This document shows positions 49,025 to 58,344 of a stretch of DNA of 64,000 bases, one piece after another (position 1 is the first letter of the stretch; each line of letters begins with the position of its first letter). This stretch comes from Lysobacter sp. FW306-1B-D06B (GTDB lineage Bacteria; Pseudomonadota; Gammaproteobacteria; Xanthomonadales; Xanthomonadaceae): positions 1,922,001-1,986,000 of the forward strand of contig NZ_CP151802.1 of the NCBI RefSeq assembly GCF_038446665.1, in the 5' to 3' direction. The notes under the pieces were generated by a model. It saw only the letters and a program-made list of their open reading frames with translations, was not told the DNA's origin and did no database searches. The position numbers and the translations under genes were made by a program.

Positions 49025-49113
49025 GGCACGTCTGCGAAAACAATGTCCACGCTGTCGCCTGACAGCGTGGCGCACGGTGCTGCAACGCAGCCAGGCATGG
49101 AGCCAACAAGTCA

Positions 49114-50526
49114 GTGAACTCGCAAAGTTTCAACGTTGCCAAGTGCGGCATCGTGTTCGTTTTCGCCATGGCCGGGCTGCTTCCCCTTCGATCGGAGGCC
49201 TCGGATCGGACGTCGGATATCGCAAGGATCGAGGCATCGGGTCGCCGTTTCGATGAAGTCCAGCGTGCCGCCGTTCCGGATTACCTGGATGGGCATCCGG
49301 ACCGGGCCCTTGCGCGCTTCGACAAGGCGATCGACAAGGCCGACTGGCGTTCGTATTTCACCGCGGGAAACCTGCTGTTTTCGCTGCACCCCGACGCGTC
49401 CTACCGATGGCACACGCAGGCGTACGAACTGAGCAAGGGCGACGATCTGGTGCGGCTGGAGCTGGCGCTGCATTACACGCGGCGCGAGGAGTGTCCCAAG
49501 GCGCTGGAGGCCTGGACGGCGTTGGAACGCAGCGACCTGGTCACGGGCTACATGCCGATGCTCGCCGGATACTGTTATCTGAAGCTCGGCGACGACAAGC
49601 GCGCATTCGCGATGTTCGATAGCGTCAAGGGGCGCCTGCACGGGCGCTTCGAGGACGTGCTCGAACAACTGTGGGGCGAGCGGCCCGCGCTCAGGGCGCA
49701 CGCCGACCGCCTGCTGGCATTCAGGACGTCGGGTTCGCTGGCGGACCTGGACGGCGGCCTGGAGAACGCGATTCGCTTCGGTATCGGCCAGGACCGCGGA
49801 AAGGCCCTGGCCGCGCTTGCGCAGGCCGCGGCGCCCTCCAGTCCGCAAGCACCGGCGGTATTTGGGCAGCTCGCGTGCCTGCGTCCTGCGTTCGAGGCGG
49901 AAGCGAGCGCGTCCGAAGCGAGCGGAGATCCCGACGCATCCGTCAAGGCCGAATGGAAGCAGCGCATGGAAACGTGCGGGCTCGCATTGGGGCGCTATCC
50001 GCTGCCGGACGATGCGGCCCTTGCGAGGTTGCTGGTCGTTACCGCGATCAATCTCGACATCGCTTCGGCGCAGGAGTTGCTCGCGGCGCACGCGGCATCG
50101 CTCGCCGGGCGTGCCCAATCGGACGCGGGCGATATCGGTGCGCTGCGTCTGCTGGCGGCGATGCAGGCGCGGGTGAGCGACCCGGGCCTCAAGGAGACGG
50201 ATGAATTGGGATGGACGCGCTATGGCGACGTGAGGTTCGCGGCCAGCCGCCTGGCCGGTCGTCTGGTCGGCAATCCTGCGCCAACGGCGGAGGATCTGGC
50301 GCAGTTGGATCGGGCCCGTCGGCAGTTCCCCCAGGATCAGGCAATCCTGGGCTTGTGGCTTCGCTACTCAAGCCCTGACAAGGAGGCGGCGCGCGCGGCA
50401 TGGCGCGAGCTTGCGCTGATGGAATTCCACTCGCCCCGCGTGGAACGCGATCCGATCCACATGGAGCGCACCGCCGTCGGGCTCTACTTCGCGCTGCGCG
50501 GCTATCGCGAGGCAGCCGGTCTTTGA
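49114..50526 (+). CDS. Hypothetical secreted protein with helical (TPR-like) repeats
   Basis: 470 residues. GTG 49114 starts a signal-like N-terminus (VAKCGIVFVFAMAGLLPLRSEA); ATG 49168 would remove it. The mature protein is mostly helix pairs with TPR-like character: YLDGHPDRALARFDKAIDKADW, LVRLELALHYTRREECPKALEAWTAL and MPMLAGYCYLKLGDDKRAFAMFDSV. The C-terminal half has further helix pairs without clear consensus. I do not recognise the family. It follows the DPP7 gene on the same strand after 89 bases and may be periplasmic. Confidence 0.7.
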   Translation: MNSQSFNVAKCGIVFVFAMAGLLPLRSEASDRTSDIARIEASGRRFDEVQRAAVPDYLDGHPDRALARFDKAIDKADWRSYFTAGNLLFSLHPDASYRWHTQAYELSKGDDLVRLELALHYTRREECPKALEAWTALERSDLVTGYMPMLAGYCYLKLGDDKRAFAMFDSVKGRLHGRFEDVLEQLWGERPALRAHADRLLAFRTSGSLADLDGGLENAIRFGIGQDRGKALAALAQAAAPSSPQAPAVFGQLACLRPAFEAEASASEASGDPDASVKAEWKQRMETCGLALGRYPLPDDAALARLLVVTAINLDIASAQELLAAHAASLAGRAQSDAGDIGALRLLAAMQARVSDPGLKETDELGWTRYGDVRFAASRLAGRLVGNPAPTAEDLAQLDRARRQFPQDQAILGLWLRYSSPDKEAARAAWRELALMEFHSPRVERDPIHMERTAVGLYFALRGYREAAGL

Positions 50527-50553
50527 CGACCGGATGCGGGCAGGCGGGGTCGC

Positions 50554-50952
50554 CTAGCCCTCGCTGATTTCGTAGTCGAAGGTGTAGTAGTGCTTGCCCT
50601 CGACGATGTCGATGACGATGCGGCCGCGCAGCCCGGTGAGTTCGTCCGTGCCCGAGTCGGGCACCACCGTCACCGACAGACTCGGTTCGCCCCGGTCGAG
50701 CGTCCCGTTGTGCTGGGTGAGGAACGAACCGGTGAGGCCATCGAGCGTGCCGCTGATGCGCTCGATCGCGACATAGGCCGCCGAGCCGTCGACTGGCGTG
50801 CCCACCGCGAGCATGTGCACCACGCCCGTGGCGTCGAGCGCGCCGTGGAACTGCTTGTCGAAGCGGAAGTGCCCCGCGACGGTGCCGCCGCCGAGGTCGA
50901 ACCCGCTTTCCGGCGTGCGCTTGACGTCGAACTCGCCTTTGACCTGTGCCAT
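50554..50952 (-). CDS. DUF3224-family protein
   Basis: 132-residue beta-rich cytoplasmic protein matching the DUF3224 pattern: KGEFDVKRTPESGFD at the N-terminus, FHGALDATGVVHMLA, AAYVAIERISGTLDGLTGSFLTQHNGTLDRGEPSLSVTVVPDSGTDELTGLRG and a closing HYYTFDYEI. The family folds like allene-oxide-cyclase/lipocalin-type barrels and has no settled role. Convergent with the gene before it and divergent from the phosphatase gene. Confidence 0.85.
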   Translation of the reverse strand: MAQVKGEFDVKRTPESGFDLGGGTVAGHFRFDKQFHGALDATGVVHMLAVGTPVDGSAAYVAIERISGTLDGLTGSFLTQHNGTLDRGEPSLSVTVVPDSGTDELTGLRGRIVIDIVEGKHYYTFDYEISEG

Positions 50953-51097
50953 CGCTCTGGTTCCATGTGGGGAAGCGCATGGTCCCGCAGCCGGGCGGCG
51001 GTTGCCAGTGCAACCGTTGTGCGGCCTGCGGCTTTTGCTAGGCTGCGGTGCTTCGGCGCGACGCTATCGTCGCACCGCCCCACACACGGATCCGATC

Positions 51098-51739
51098 ATG
51101 CGCATTCTGCTCGCACGTCATGGCGAAACGCCCTGGAACGCCGAAGGCCGTTACCAGGGCCAGGAAGACATCCCGCTGTCCGAAGTCGGCATCGGCCAGG
51201 CCCGTGCGCTGGGCGAGCGCCTGCGCGAAGTGCCGATCACGCGCGCCGTCGCCTCGCCGCTGGGGCGCGCGCGCCAGACCGCCGAGTTCGCCCTCGGCGA
51301 TCGCGATCTGCCGCTCACCCTGGACCCGGGCCTGATGGAGATCGCCCACGGCACGTGGGAAGGGCTGCTCGCCAGCGAGATCCGCGAACGCGATGGCGAG
51401 CGCCTGCAAGCCTGGCGCGACGCACCGCACGAAGTGCTGATGCCGGAAGGCGAATCGCTGCAGCACGTGTTCGATCGCGCGTGGCCGGCCTTCGCACGTG
51501 CCACGGAAGGGCTCGGCGACAACGACACGCTGCTGGTCGTCGCGCACGACGCCGTGAACCGCGTGCTGCTGTGCCACGTGCTGGGCATTCCGCTCGCGCG
51601 ACTGTGGACCTTCCGCCAGGCGCCGACGACGATCAACCTGCTCGAAGGGCCGGACGTCGATCATCTCGATGTCGTGCGCCTCAACGATTGCAGCCACCAC
51701 ACGCCGTTCTTCGGCGAAGCCGTGCACCGCGCGCTGTAA
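51098..51739 (+). CDS. Histidine phosphatase family protein (phosphoglycerate mutase-like)
   Basis: 213-residue histidine phosphatase. Catalytic RHG motif at residues 7-9 (LLARHGETPWN) with His8 as phosphate acceptor; second-site His in VVAHDAVNRVLL; Glu in LMEIAHGTWEG, which has His-Gly where the usual form is DFG/DYG. A cytoplasmic mono-phosphatase of the CobC/GpmB type. The substrate is unknown; no cobalamin genes are near. ATG 51098 starts directly at the conserved core. Confidence 0.9.
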   Translation: MRILLARHGETPWNAEGRYQGQEDIPLSEVGIGQARALGERLREVPITRAVASPLGRARQTAEFALGDRDLPLTLDPGLMEIAHGTWEGLLASEIRERDGERLQAWRDAPHEVLMPEGESLQHVFDRAWPAFARATEGLGDNDTLLVVAHDAVNRVLLCHVLGIPLARLWTFRQAPTTINLLEGPDVDHLDVVRLNDCSHHTPFFGEAVHRAL

Positions 51740-51907
51740 TCGACGCAAGTACACGGCAGCGCCGCCGGATTTCGCGCGTTGCGGCCCTGGCCGGTTCGCG
51801 TCGTCGGCGCGCGCGTCCATGACGCATGCGCCGGCGCGGTAACCATCACGCCTCATTCACGGCGGCCCCGGTAGACGAGGCGCTACTCACGACACGGAGT
51901 AGCGCGC

Positions 51908-53320
51908 ATGGCCTCGCTCAAGATGCTCCTGCTCGCGGGAGTGCTGTGCGTGACAGGCTGCGGCGACAAGCCGTCGGAGTCTTCGCGGGGCGACGTCGCC
52001 ACGAGCGCGAAGACGGCACCGGCTGACGCCGCGGCGTCGGCACGACCGGCGGCTTCGCAAACCAGTGTGCTGTTCCGCAACGTCCGCATCTTCAACGGCA
52101 TCGATCCGTCGCTGCAGTCCGCACGCAACGTGCTGGTGCGCGGCAATCGCATCGTCGAGATCGGCGACGTCGACATGCCCGCCGAGGCGGGAATGACGAT
52201 CATCGACGGCGGCGGACGCACGCTGATGCCCGGATTGATCGACATGCACTGGCACACCATGGCCGTGCGCCCGACCATCGCCGTGGCGATGACGTCGACG
52301 GCGGGCTACCTCAACCTCCTCGCGGGCGCGGAAGCGTCGGACACGCTGCAGCGCGGGTTCACCACGGTGCGCGACGTGGGCGGCAATTCGTTCGGTCTCA
52401 AGCGCGCCATCGACGAAGGCTGGCAGGCCGGGCCGCGCATTTATCCTTCGGGCGCGATCATCAGCGTCACCGGCGGCCATGGCGACTTCCGCAGCCCGAT
52501 CGAGTTGCCGCGCACGCTCGGCGCCTCCGAATCGCGTACCGAAGTCCTGGGCGATACCGCCATCGCCGACAGCCCCGACGAGGTTCGCATTCGCGTGCGC
52601 GAGCAGCTGATGCACGGAGCGTCGCAGATCAAGCTGACCGCCGGCGGCGGTGTTTCCTCGCCGCACAGTCCGCTCGATGTCGTCACCTTCAGCCCGGAGG
52701 AGCTGCGCGCGGCCGTCGTCGCAGCCGGCAACTGGGGCACGTACGTGACGGCGCATGCCTACATGCCCGATGCCATCCGGCAGTCGGTCGAAGCCGGCGT
52801 CCAGTGCATCGAACACGCCAACCTGATGGACGAAACCACGGCGCAGCTGATGGCGAACAAGGGCACGTGGTTGAGCATCCAGCCGCTGCCGGAAGAGCTG
52901 ATCCGCGCTTTCCCGCCGGATTCGGAGGAATACGCGAAGGGACGCGAGGTGCTGGCCGGCACCGACAATGCGTACCGGCTGGCGAAGAAGTACAAGCTCA
53001 AGACCGCCTTCGGTACGGACGTGCTGTTCTCCGCTGCGCTCGCGCGTCGGCAGGGTGAATTGCTGGCCAGCCTCACCAAGTGGTACACGCCCGCCGAGGC
53101 GCTGACCATGGCCACCAGCACCAACGCCCAGCTTCTGGCCTTGTCGGGCAAGCGCAATCCGTATCCCGGCAGGCTGGGCGTGATCGAAGTGGGGGCGATC
53201 GCCGACATGATCCTGGTGGAAGGCGATCCGTTGTCGGACATCTCGCTCATCACGCGTCCGCAGCAGAACTTCCGCGTCATCGTGAAGGACGGGCGGATCT
53301 TCAAGAACACGATCCGTTAG
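51908..53320 (+). CDS. Amidohydrolase-family lipoprotein
   Basis: 470-residue metal-dependent hydrolase anchored as a lipoprotein (lipobox VTGC, Cys18), with an Ala/Ser-rich spacer to about 50. The amidohydrolase barrel shows LMPGLIDMHWHT (first metal His pair), IKLTAGGG (bridging Lys), the single His of TAHAY, EHANLMD and the catalytic Asp of FGTDVLF. The flanking beta-sandwich reads VLFRNVRIFNGID and VIVKDGRIFKN. It resembles prolidase/imidazolonepropionase-like members that cleave dipeptides or organic amides. AGTAGCGCGC is a poor ribosome-binding site for ATG 51908. Confidence 0.88.
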   Translation: MASLKMLLLAGVLCVTGCGDKPSESSRGDVATSAKTAPADAAASARPAASQTSVLFRNVRIFNGIDPSLQSARNVLVRGNRIVEIGDVDMPAEAGMTIIDGGGRTLMPGLIDMHWHTMAVRPTIAVAMTSTAGYLNLLAGAEASDTLQRGFTTVRDVGGNSFGLKRAIDEGWQAGPRIYPSGAIISVTGGHGDFRSPIELPRTLGASESRTEVLGDTAIADSPDEVRIRVREQLMHGASQIKLTAGGGVSSPHSPLDVVTFSPEELRAAVVAAGNWGTYVTAHAYMPDAIRQSVEAGVQCIEHANLMDETTAQLMANKGTWLSIQPLPEELIRAFPPDSEEYAKGREVLAGTDNAYRLAKKYKLKTAFGTDVLFSAALARRQGELLASLTKWYTPAEALTMATSTNAQLLALSGKRNPYPGRLGVIEVGAIADMILVEGDPLSDISLITRPQQNFRVIVKDGRIFKNTIR

Positions 53321-53453
53321 ATCGGAACCGGCCGAGAACGGACGCCCGGAAGGCCGCGGCGGCGCAGGCCGGGCAGGCGTCCGCGCGCGGTCGCGATGAT
53401 CGCCGTGTCGATGGGCGTGCGAGCGGGGAGCCCACGCAGGCGATAATCCCCGC

Positions 53454-54758
53454 ATGAACCGCACGCTCCCCGACTGGCTCCAGTACATCGAACGCATCCA
53501 CCCCAAGACCATCGACATGGGGCTGGAACGCATCCGCGAAGTCGCGCACCGGCTGGGCGTGGGCCGGCCCGCCAAGGCCGTCATCACGGTGGGGGGCACC
53601 AACGGCAAGGGCTCGACGGTCGCCTTCATCGAGGCCATCGCGCGCGCCGCGGGCTGGAAGGTCGGTGCGTATACCTCGCCGCACTTGCTGGCCTACAACG
53701 AGCGCGTGCGCATCGACGGCGCGGACGTCGGCGACGCCGCGCTGGTCACGGCCTTCGAGGCCATTGAAGACGCACGCGGCCAGACGCCCCTGACGTATTT
53801 CGAGTACGGCACGCTCGCGGCGCTGTGGTTGTTCGAGCGCGCGGGCCTGGACCTGGCCGTCCTGGAAGTCGGGCTCGGCGGGCGACTCGACGCGACCAAC
53901 CTCGTCGATCCCGACGTCGCCGTGATCACGACCGTGGACCTGGACCACCAGGACTATCTGGGCGACGACCGCGAAGCCATCGGCGCGGAAAAGGTCGGCA
54001 TCGCGCGCGCCTGGAAACCGCTGGTGCTGGGCGACGACGATCCGCCGTCGAGCGTGCTCGGCCATGCGTATCGCATCGGTGCGCCGACCTGGCGCATCTC
54101 CAACGATTTCTTCTTCGAGCCGCTCGGGCCCGAGCTGGATGCCGACGGGCGCCCGCAACCGGTGCGCTGGCGTTGGCGCGAGGTCGGGCGTCGCATGGAC
54201 TTGCCGATGCCGCGGCTCGCCGCGCCCGTGCAGTTGCGCAACGCCGCGGTCGCCATTGCCGCGCTGCGCGCGTTGCCCCGGCCGCCGCAGCCGCTGCCGC
54301 GTGCGGCGATCTCCGCAGGCATCGAGAACGCGCACGTCGGTGGCCGTCTGCAGCGGTTCGAGCGCGACGGCGTGGAGATCCTCGTCGATGTCGGCCACAA
54401 CCCGCAGGCCGCGCGCGCGCTGGCCGATTGGCTGCGCGCGGAGCCGGCGCCCGGTCGCCTCATCGCGGTCTACGCGGCGCTGGTGGACAAGGACGTGGAG
54501 GGCGTCGTCGCGGCGCTGGCGTCCGGCGTGGACGCCTGGCACCTGGCCGGTTTGACCGAGGCCGGCCCGCGCGGCGCCGACGTCGACGCGCTCGCCGCAC
54601 GCCTTCGCGGCACGCCGGCGGGCGAGGGCGCACGCCATGCGACGGTCGCGCAGGCCCTCGCTGCGGCCCGCGCGGCGGCGGCACCGGGTGATCGGGTGCT
54701 CGTGTTCGGTTCCTTCCACACCGTGGCGGCGGCGCTGGAATCGCTCGCCCGCGACTGA
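53454..54758 (+). CDS. folC: Bifunctional folylpolyglutamate synthase / dihydrofolate synthase
   Basis: 434-residue Mur-ligase-type enzyme adding glutamate to dihydropteroate and to tetrahydrofolates. P-loop GGTNGKGS at 47-54; the omega-loop/Mg region YTSPHLLAYNERVRIDG; the middle motif GLGGRLDATNLVDPDVAVITTVDLDHQDYLG; and the C-terminal DVGHNPQAARALADWL region. First gene of the folC-SPOR-cvpA-purF cluster, an order conserved in many proteobacteria. Confidence 0.96.
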   Translation: MNRTLPDWLQYIERIHPKTIDMGLERIREVAHRLGVGRPAKAVITVGGTNGKGSTVAFIEAIARAAGWKVGAYTSPHLLAYNERVRIDGADVGDAALVTAFEAIEDARGQTPLTYFEYGTLAALWLFERAGLDLAVLEVGLGGRLDATNLVDPDVAVITTVDLDHQDYLGDDREAIGAEKVGIARAWKPLVLGDDDPPSSVLGHAYRIGAPTWRISNDFFFEPLGPELDADGRPQPVRWRWREVGRRMDLPMPRLAAPVQLRNAAVAIAALRALPRPPQPLPRAAISAGIENAHVGGRLQRFERDGVEILVDVGHNPQAARALADWLRAEPAPGRLIAVYAALVDKDVEGVVAALASGVDAWHLAGLTEAGPRGADVDALAARLRGTPAGEGARHATVAQALAAARAAAAPGDRVLVFGSFHTVAAALESLARD

Positions 54759-54798
54759 ACGTTGCGGACGCCGTGCCAGTCGCGGCGGATCGCGAGGG

Positions 54799-54804
54799 TA
54801 TAAT
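54799..54804 (+). promoter_or_regulatory. Candidate -10 element before the SPOR gene
   Basis: Perfect TATAAT 35 bases upstream of the SPOR-protein start, in the 81-base gap after folC. No good -35; it may give the downstream genes an extra promoter. Confidence 0.4.
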
Positions 54805-54839
54805 TCGCGCGGCAATCCGCCTGCGGTAAACGAGAACCG

Positions 54840-55874
54840 ATGGAACCTGCCCTGAAACAGCGCGTCATCGGTGCGGTCGTGTTGATCGCACTGGCGGTGA
54901 TCTTCCTGCCGATGCTGATCAAGGGGCCGGCGCCCGAAAGCGGGGCGTCCAATGTCCCGCTCGAACTTCCCAAGGCGCCGCAGGGCGACTTCGAGACCCG
55001 CGAACTGCCCCTGGTGAGCCCGGGCCAGGCGCCGGAAGGCGGCGCACTGGGCATGAACGCCGACGCGAACGCCAACGACACGCTGCCCACGGTGGACACG
55101 ACCGTCGCGCCGCAGGCTGCGCCGGTCGAAGGCGCGCTGCCGGCCGCCACCGCGGGCGGCAACTTCGCGGTGAGCTTCGGCAGCTACGCCAGCGCCGGCG
55201 ACGCCGACCGCGTCATCAAGGCGCTGCAGGGCGCCCAGCTCGCGGCTTACCAGGAACCCGTGCCGAGCAATGGCCGCACGCTGCACCGCGTGCGCATCGG
55301 CCCGTTCGCCACGCAGGCCGAGGCCGAAGCCGCGCGCCTGCAGTCCGGTCGCGTGCGCGGCGACGTCGGCGCCAAGGTCGTGGTGCTGGACGCCGAAACC
55401 GCTGCGCCGGTCGCGGCCGTCTCGCAGCCGGCGCCGGCCCAGGCCGCCGCCGTGTCGGCGCCGGTCCCGCTGGCAGAATCTCAGCCCGCCCCGGTGGCCT
55501 CGAAGCCGCTGCCGGCCGAAACCAAGCCCGCCGCGCCGAAACCCGCTCCGGCACCCGAGAAGCCGGTCGCGAAGGTCGAGAAGCCCGCGACCCCCGTATC
55601 GCAGCCCGCCGCGCGTCCGAGCACGCCGGCCGCCGCCGGTGTGGGGTTCGCGGTCCAACTGGGTGCCTTCGGAAGCGCCTCGGAGGCCGACAAGCTGCGC
55701 GACCGCGCACGCGGCGCCGGCTTCAGCGCCTTCGTAGAACAGGTCCGCACCGACAAGGGCGTCCTGAACCGCGTCCGCGTCGGCCCCGTCTCCAGCCGCG
55801 CCGATGCCGACCAGCTCAAGGCCCAGGTGGCGTCCCGGCTGGGTGTGAGCGGCATTGTCCGCCCGCATCCCTGA
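54840..55874 (+). CDS. Inner-membrane protein with two SPOR domains (DedD-like)
   Basis: 344 residues: a cytoplasmic start, one membrane span (about 7-29, RVIGAVVLIALAVIFLPMLIKG), then a periplasmic part. First SPOR domain about 102-180 (NFAVSFGSYASAGDADRVIKAL... HRVRIGPFATQAEAEAARLQ), a 75-residue Ala/Pro/Lys linker, and a second SPOR domain about 262-340 (GFAVQLGAFGSASEADKLRDR... NRVRVGPVSSRADADQL). SPOR domains bind peptide-free (denuded) glycan at the division septum. Most DedD proteins carry one such domain, so the pair is unusual. Operon with folC, cvpA and purF. Confidence 0.9.
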   Translation: MEPALKQRVIGAVVLIALAVIFLPMLIKGPAPESGASNVPLELPKAPQGDFETRELPLVSPGQAPEGGALGMNADANANDTLPTVDTTVAPQAAPVEGALPAATAGGNFAVSFGSYASAGDADRVIKALQGAQLAAYQEPVPSNGRTLHRVRIGPFATQAEAEAARLQSGRVRGDVGAKVVVLDAETAAPVAAVSQPAPAQAAAVSAPVPLAESQPAPVASKPLPAETKPAAPKPAPAPEKPVAKVEKPATPVSQPAARPSTPAAAGVGFAVQLGAFGSASEADKLRDRARGAGFSAFVEQVRTDKGVLNRVRVGPVSSRADADQLKAQVASRLGVSGIVRPHP

Positions 55875-55896
55875 CCCCATCTAGGCCGGGCGGAAC

Positions 55897-56475
55897 ATGG
55901 GCGCGATCGACTGGGTGCTGCTGGTGGTGGTCGCGATGTCGGCGGTGTTCGGGCTGATGCGCGGCTTCGTCGGCGTGCTCGCCTCGCTCATCGCCTGGGT
56001 CCTGGCCGGCTGGGCAGCGTTCCGCTTCGGTGCGGACGTCGGCCTGATGCTCTCCGGCGACGGTGACGTCGGCGCGGGCGAGCTGTTCGGCGGTTATGCG
56101 CTGTGCTTCATCGGCGTGCTGGTGGTGGTCGGCCTGGTCGGCTGGCTGGTGCGCAAGCTGGTGCAGTCGGTCGGCCTGTCGGGGCTGGACCGCGCGCTCG
56201 GTCTGGCACTGGGCATCGCACGCGGCGCGTTCGTCGCCTGCGCGCTGGTGCTGCTGCTGGGCCTGACGGCCCTGCCGCGCGAGCCGGAATGGCAGCGCTC
56301 GCAGGTGGTGCCGGTGTTCGTTTTCGGTGCGCAGTGGATGCGCGCATGGCTGCCGGAGTGGGCCGCGGAGCATGTCGACCTCGACGGTCGCGGCACGCCG
56401 GGCCACGAGGAATCATCCCCGGCGGCGACGCCGGACACCGGACCGGCCCTGCCGGCGCCGGTCAGCGAGGCCTGA
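55897..56475 (+). CDS. cvpA: CvpA-family inner-membrane protein
   Basis: 192 residues with four membrane spans ([83 protein letters not shown]). The core G-hydrophobic-GFVGVL and [19 protein letters not shown] segments are the family signature. First known for colicin V production, and now tied to envelope homeostasis. The C-terminus has an acidic/Pro-rich tail. It starts 22 bases after the SPOR gene and is followed by purF at 43 bases, the classic order. Confidence 0.93.
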   Translation: MGAIDWVLLVVVAMSAVFGLMRGFVGVLASLIAWVLAGWAAFRFGADVGLMLSGDGDVGAGELFGGYALCFIGVLVVVGLVGWLVRKLVQSVGLSGLDRALGLALGIARGAFVACALVLLLGLTALPREPEWQRSQVVPVFVFGAQWMRAWLPEWAAEHVDLDGRGTPGHEESSPAATPDTGPALPAPVSEA

Positions 56476-56518
56476 CGGCCTCCACGCAACACACAACTTC
56501 ACAGCAGGACTCATCACC

Positions 56519-57985
56519 ATGTGCGGCATTCTCGGAATCGTCGGCCACAACGACGTCGCGGCGCAGCTCTACGACGGTCTGACGGTGCTGCAGCATCGCG
56601 GCCAGGACGCGGCCGGCATCGCCACGGCCAACGGCAGCAAGCTGCGCGTGCACAAGGGCAACGGCCTGGTCAGCGATGTGTTCGACGAAGCATCGATGCT
56701 GCTGCTGGAAGGCCGCGTCGGCATCGGCCACTGTCGCTATCCCACGGCGGGCAGTGAAGGCTCCGACGAAGCGCAGCCGTTCTACGTGAACTCGCCTTTC
56801 GGCATCGCGCTGGCGCACAACGGCAATCTGATCAACACCGATGCGCTGCGTCGCGAGGTGTTCGAGCAGGACCGCCGCAACGTCAACACCGAATCCGATT
56901 CGGAAGTGCTGCTCAACGTCTTCGCGCACGAACTGGACACGCAGAAGGCGCTGAACCCCGAGGCCGCGTTCCGCGCGGTCGAAGGCGTGACCCGTCGCTG
57001 CGTCGGCGGATTCGCCGTGGTCGCCACGGTGCTGGGCCTGGGCCTGGTGGCGTTCCGCGATCCCAACGGCATCCGCCCGCTGGTGCTGGGCAAGCGCCAC
57101 AGCGGCGGCCAGGACGAGTACGCGGTCGCCTCCGAGTCGGTCGCACTCGACCTGCTCGGCTTCGAGCGCGTTCGCGACGTGCGTCCGGGCGAGGGGATCG
57201 TGATCACGCCGCGCGGCGAACTGTTCACGCGCCAGTGCGCCGAACCGCGCCAGCACACGCCGTGCATCTTCGAGTACGTGTACTTCGCGCGCCCGGACTC
57301 GATGATGGACGAGGTCTCGGTGCACAAGGCGCGCATGCGCATGGGCCAGAAGCTCGGCGAGAAGATCCTGCGCCTGCGCCCGGACCACGACATCGACACG
57401 GTCATCCCGATTCCCGACACCTCGCGCGACGCGGCGCTGGAAATCTCCAACGTGCTCGGCGTGAAGTACCGCGAAGGCTTCATCAAGAACCGTTACGTCG
57501 GCCGCACCTTCATCATGCCGGGGCAGGGCGAGCGCGCGAAGTCGGTGCGTCGCAAGCTCAATCCGATTCCGCTGGAATTCCGCAATCGCGTCGTGCTGCT
57601 GGTGGACGATTCCATCGTGCGCGGCACCACCTCCAAGCAGATCGTGCAGATGGCGCGCGACGCCGGTGCGCGCAAGGTGTACCTGGCCTCCGCCGCGCCG
57701 CCGGTGCGCTTCCCGAACGTGTACGGCATCGACATGCCCTCGGCCGACGAGCTCGTCGCACACGATCGCACTGACGACGAAGTCGAGAAGCTGCTCGGCG
57801 TGGATTGGCTGATCTACCAGGATCTGTCCGACCTGGAGGAAGCCGTGTCGGGCCCGAAGCACCGCATCGACCACTTCGACTCCTCGTGCTTCAACGGCGA
57901 GTACGTGACCGGCATCGAGCCGGGCTATTTCGAGCGCATCAAGCAGCTGCGCTCGGATGAAGCGAAGAAGACGCGGAGGGCGTGA
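56519..57985 (+). CDS. purF: Amidophosphoribosyltransferase
   Basis: First committed enzyme of purine synthesis: PRPP and glutamine to 5-phosphoribosylamine. 488 residues. Cys2 becomes the N-terminal nucleophile after Met removal ([21 protein letters not shown]). Glutamine domain motifs: [22 protein letters not shown] and NGNLIN. The phosphoribosyl domain carries [13 protein letters not shown] and [17 protein letters not shown]. No Fe-S cysteine pattern, so it is the Escherichia coli-type enzyme. Last classical gene of the cluster; an RraB-like gene starts 1 base after its stop codon. Confidence 0.97.
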   Translation: MCGILGIVGHNDVAAQLYDGLTVLQHRGQDAAGIATANGSKLRVHKGNGLVSDVFDEASMLLLEGRVGIGHCRYPTAGSEGSDEAQPFYVNSPFGIALAHNGNLINTDALRREVFEQDRRNVNTESDSEVLLNVFAHELDTQKALNPEAAFRAVEGVTRRCVGGFAVVATVLGLGLVAFRDPNGIRPLVLGKRHSGGQDEYAVASESVALDLLGFERVRDVRPGEGIVITPRGELFTRQCAEPRQHTPCIFEYVYFARPDSMMDEVSVHKARMRMGQKLGEKILRLRPDHDIDTVIPIPDTSRDAALEISNVLGVKYREGFIKNRYVGRTFIMPGQGERAKSVRRKLNPIPLEFRNRVVLLVDDSIVRGTTSKQIVQMARDAGARKVYLASAAPPVRFPNVYGIDMPSADELVAHDRTDDEVEKLLGVDWLIYQDLSDLEEAVSGPKHRIDHFDSSCFNGEYVTGIEPGYFERIKQLRSDEAKKTRRA

Positions 57986-57986
57986 C

Positions 57987-58343
57987 GTGCGCGAGTTGCG
58001 GCTGGCGTTGATTCCGGACGACGAAAACGGTCAGCTGCTCAAGCGCATGATCGAGGACGGCGACGACCTCGAGAAACCGCGCCCCATCGACTTCTTCCAC
58101 GTGTTCGCGGAGGAAACCGATGCGCAGGATTTCGCCGCCGCGGCAGCGGCGCAGCCCGACCTGGTGGTCGAAGGCCCGGATTTCGACGATGACGACGGCA
58201 TCTGGGAAGTCAGCGCGACGCGCGTGATGGCGCCGCAGCACAAGGCGATTACAGAGCTGGAAGGCGCGTTGGCCCGGCTTGCGGAGCAGTACCGCGGCTA
58301 TCCCGACGGCTGGGGCTGCGATCCGGCCACCGACACGCACTGA
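57987..58343 (+). CDS. RraB-like protein (regulator of ribonuclease E B family)
   Basis: 118 residues from GTG 57987, preceded by GGAGGG at a good distance; the first in-frame ATG would be inside the domain. The pattern DDENGQLLKRMIEDGDDLEKPRPIDFFHVFAEETDAQDF resembles the RraB/DUF695-type ferredoxin-like fold (RPIDFFHVF and a paired second half VMAPQHKAITELEGALARLAEQY). In Escherichia coli RraB binds and inhibits RNase E. Here the name is by fold pattern only. It follows purF and is immediately before the DUF455 gene, with which its end almost touches. Confidence 0.75.
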   Translation: MRELRLALIPDDENGQLLKRMIEDGDDLEKPRPIDFFHVFAEETDAQDFAAAAAAQPDLVVEGPDFDDDDGIWEVSATRVMAPQHKAITELEGALARLAEQYRGYPDGWGCDPATDTH

Positions 58344-58344
58344 C

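Noticed and set aside
46610..49075. 821-codon minus-strand open frame opposite the DPP7-like gene
   Set aside because: Antisense shadow; the plus strand carries the complete S46 triad and a signal peptide.
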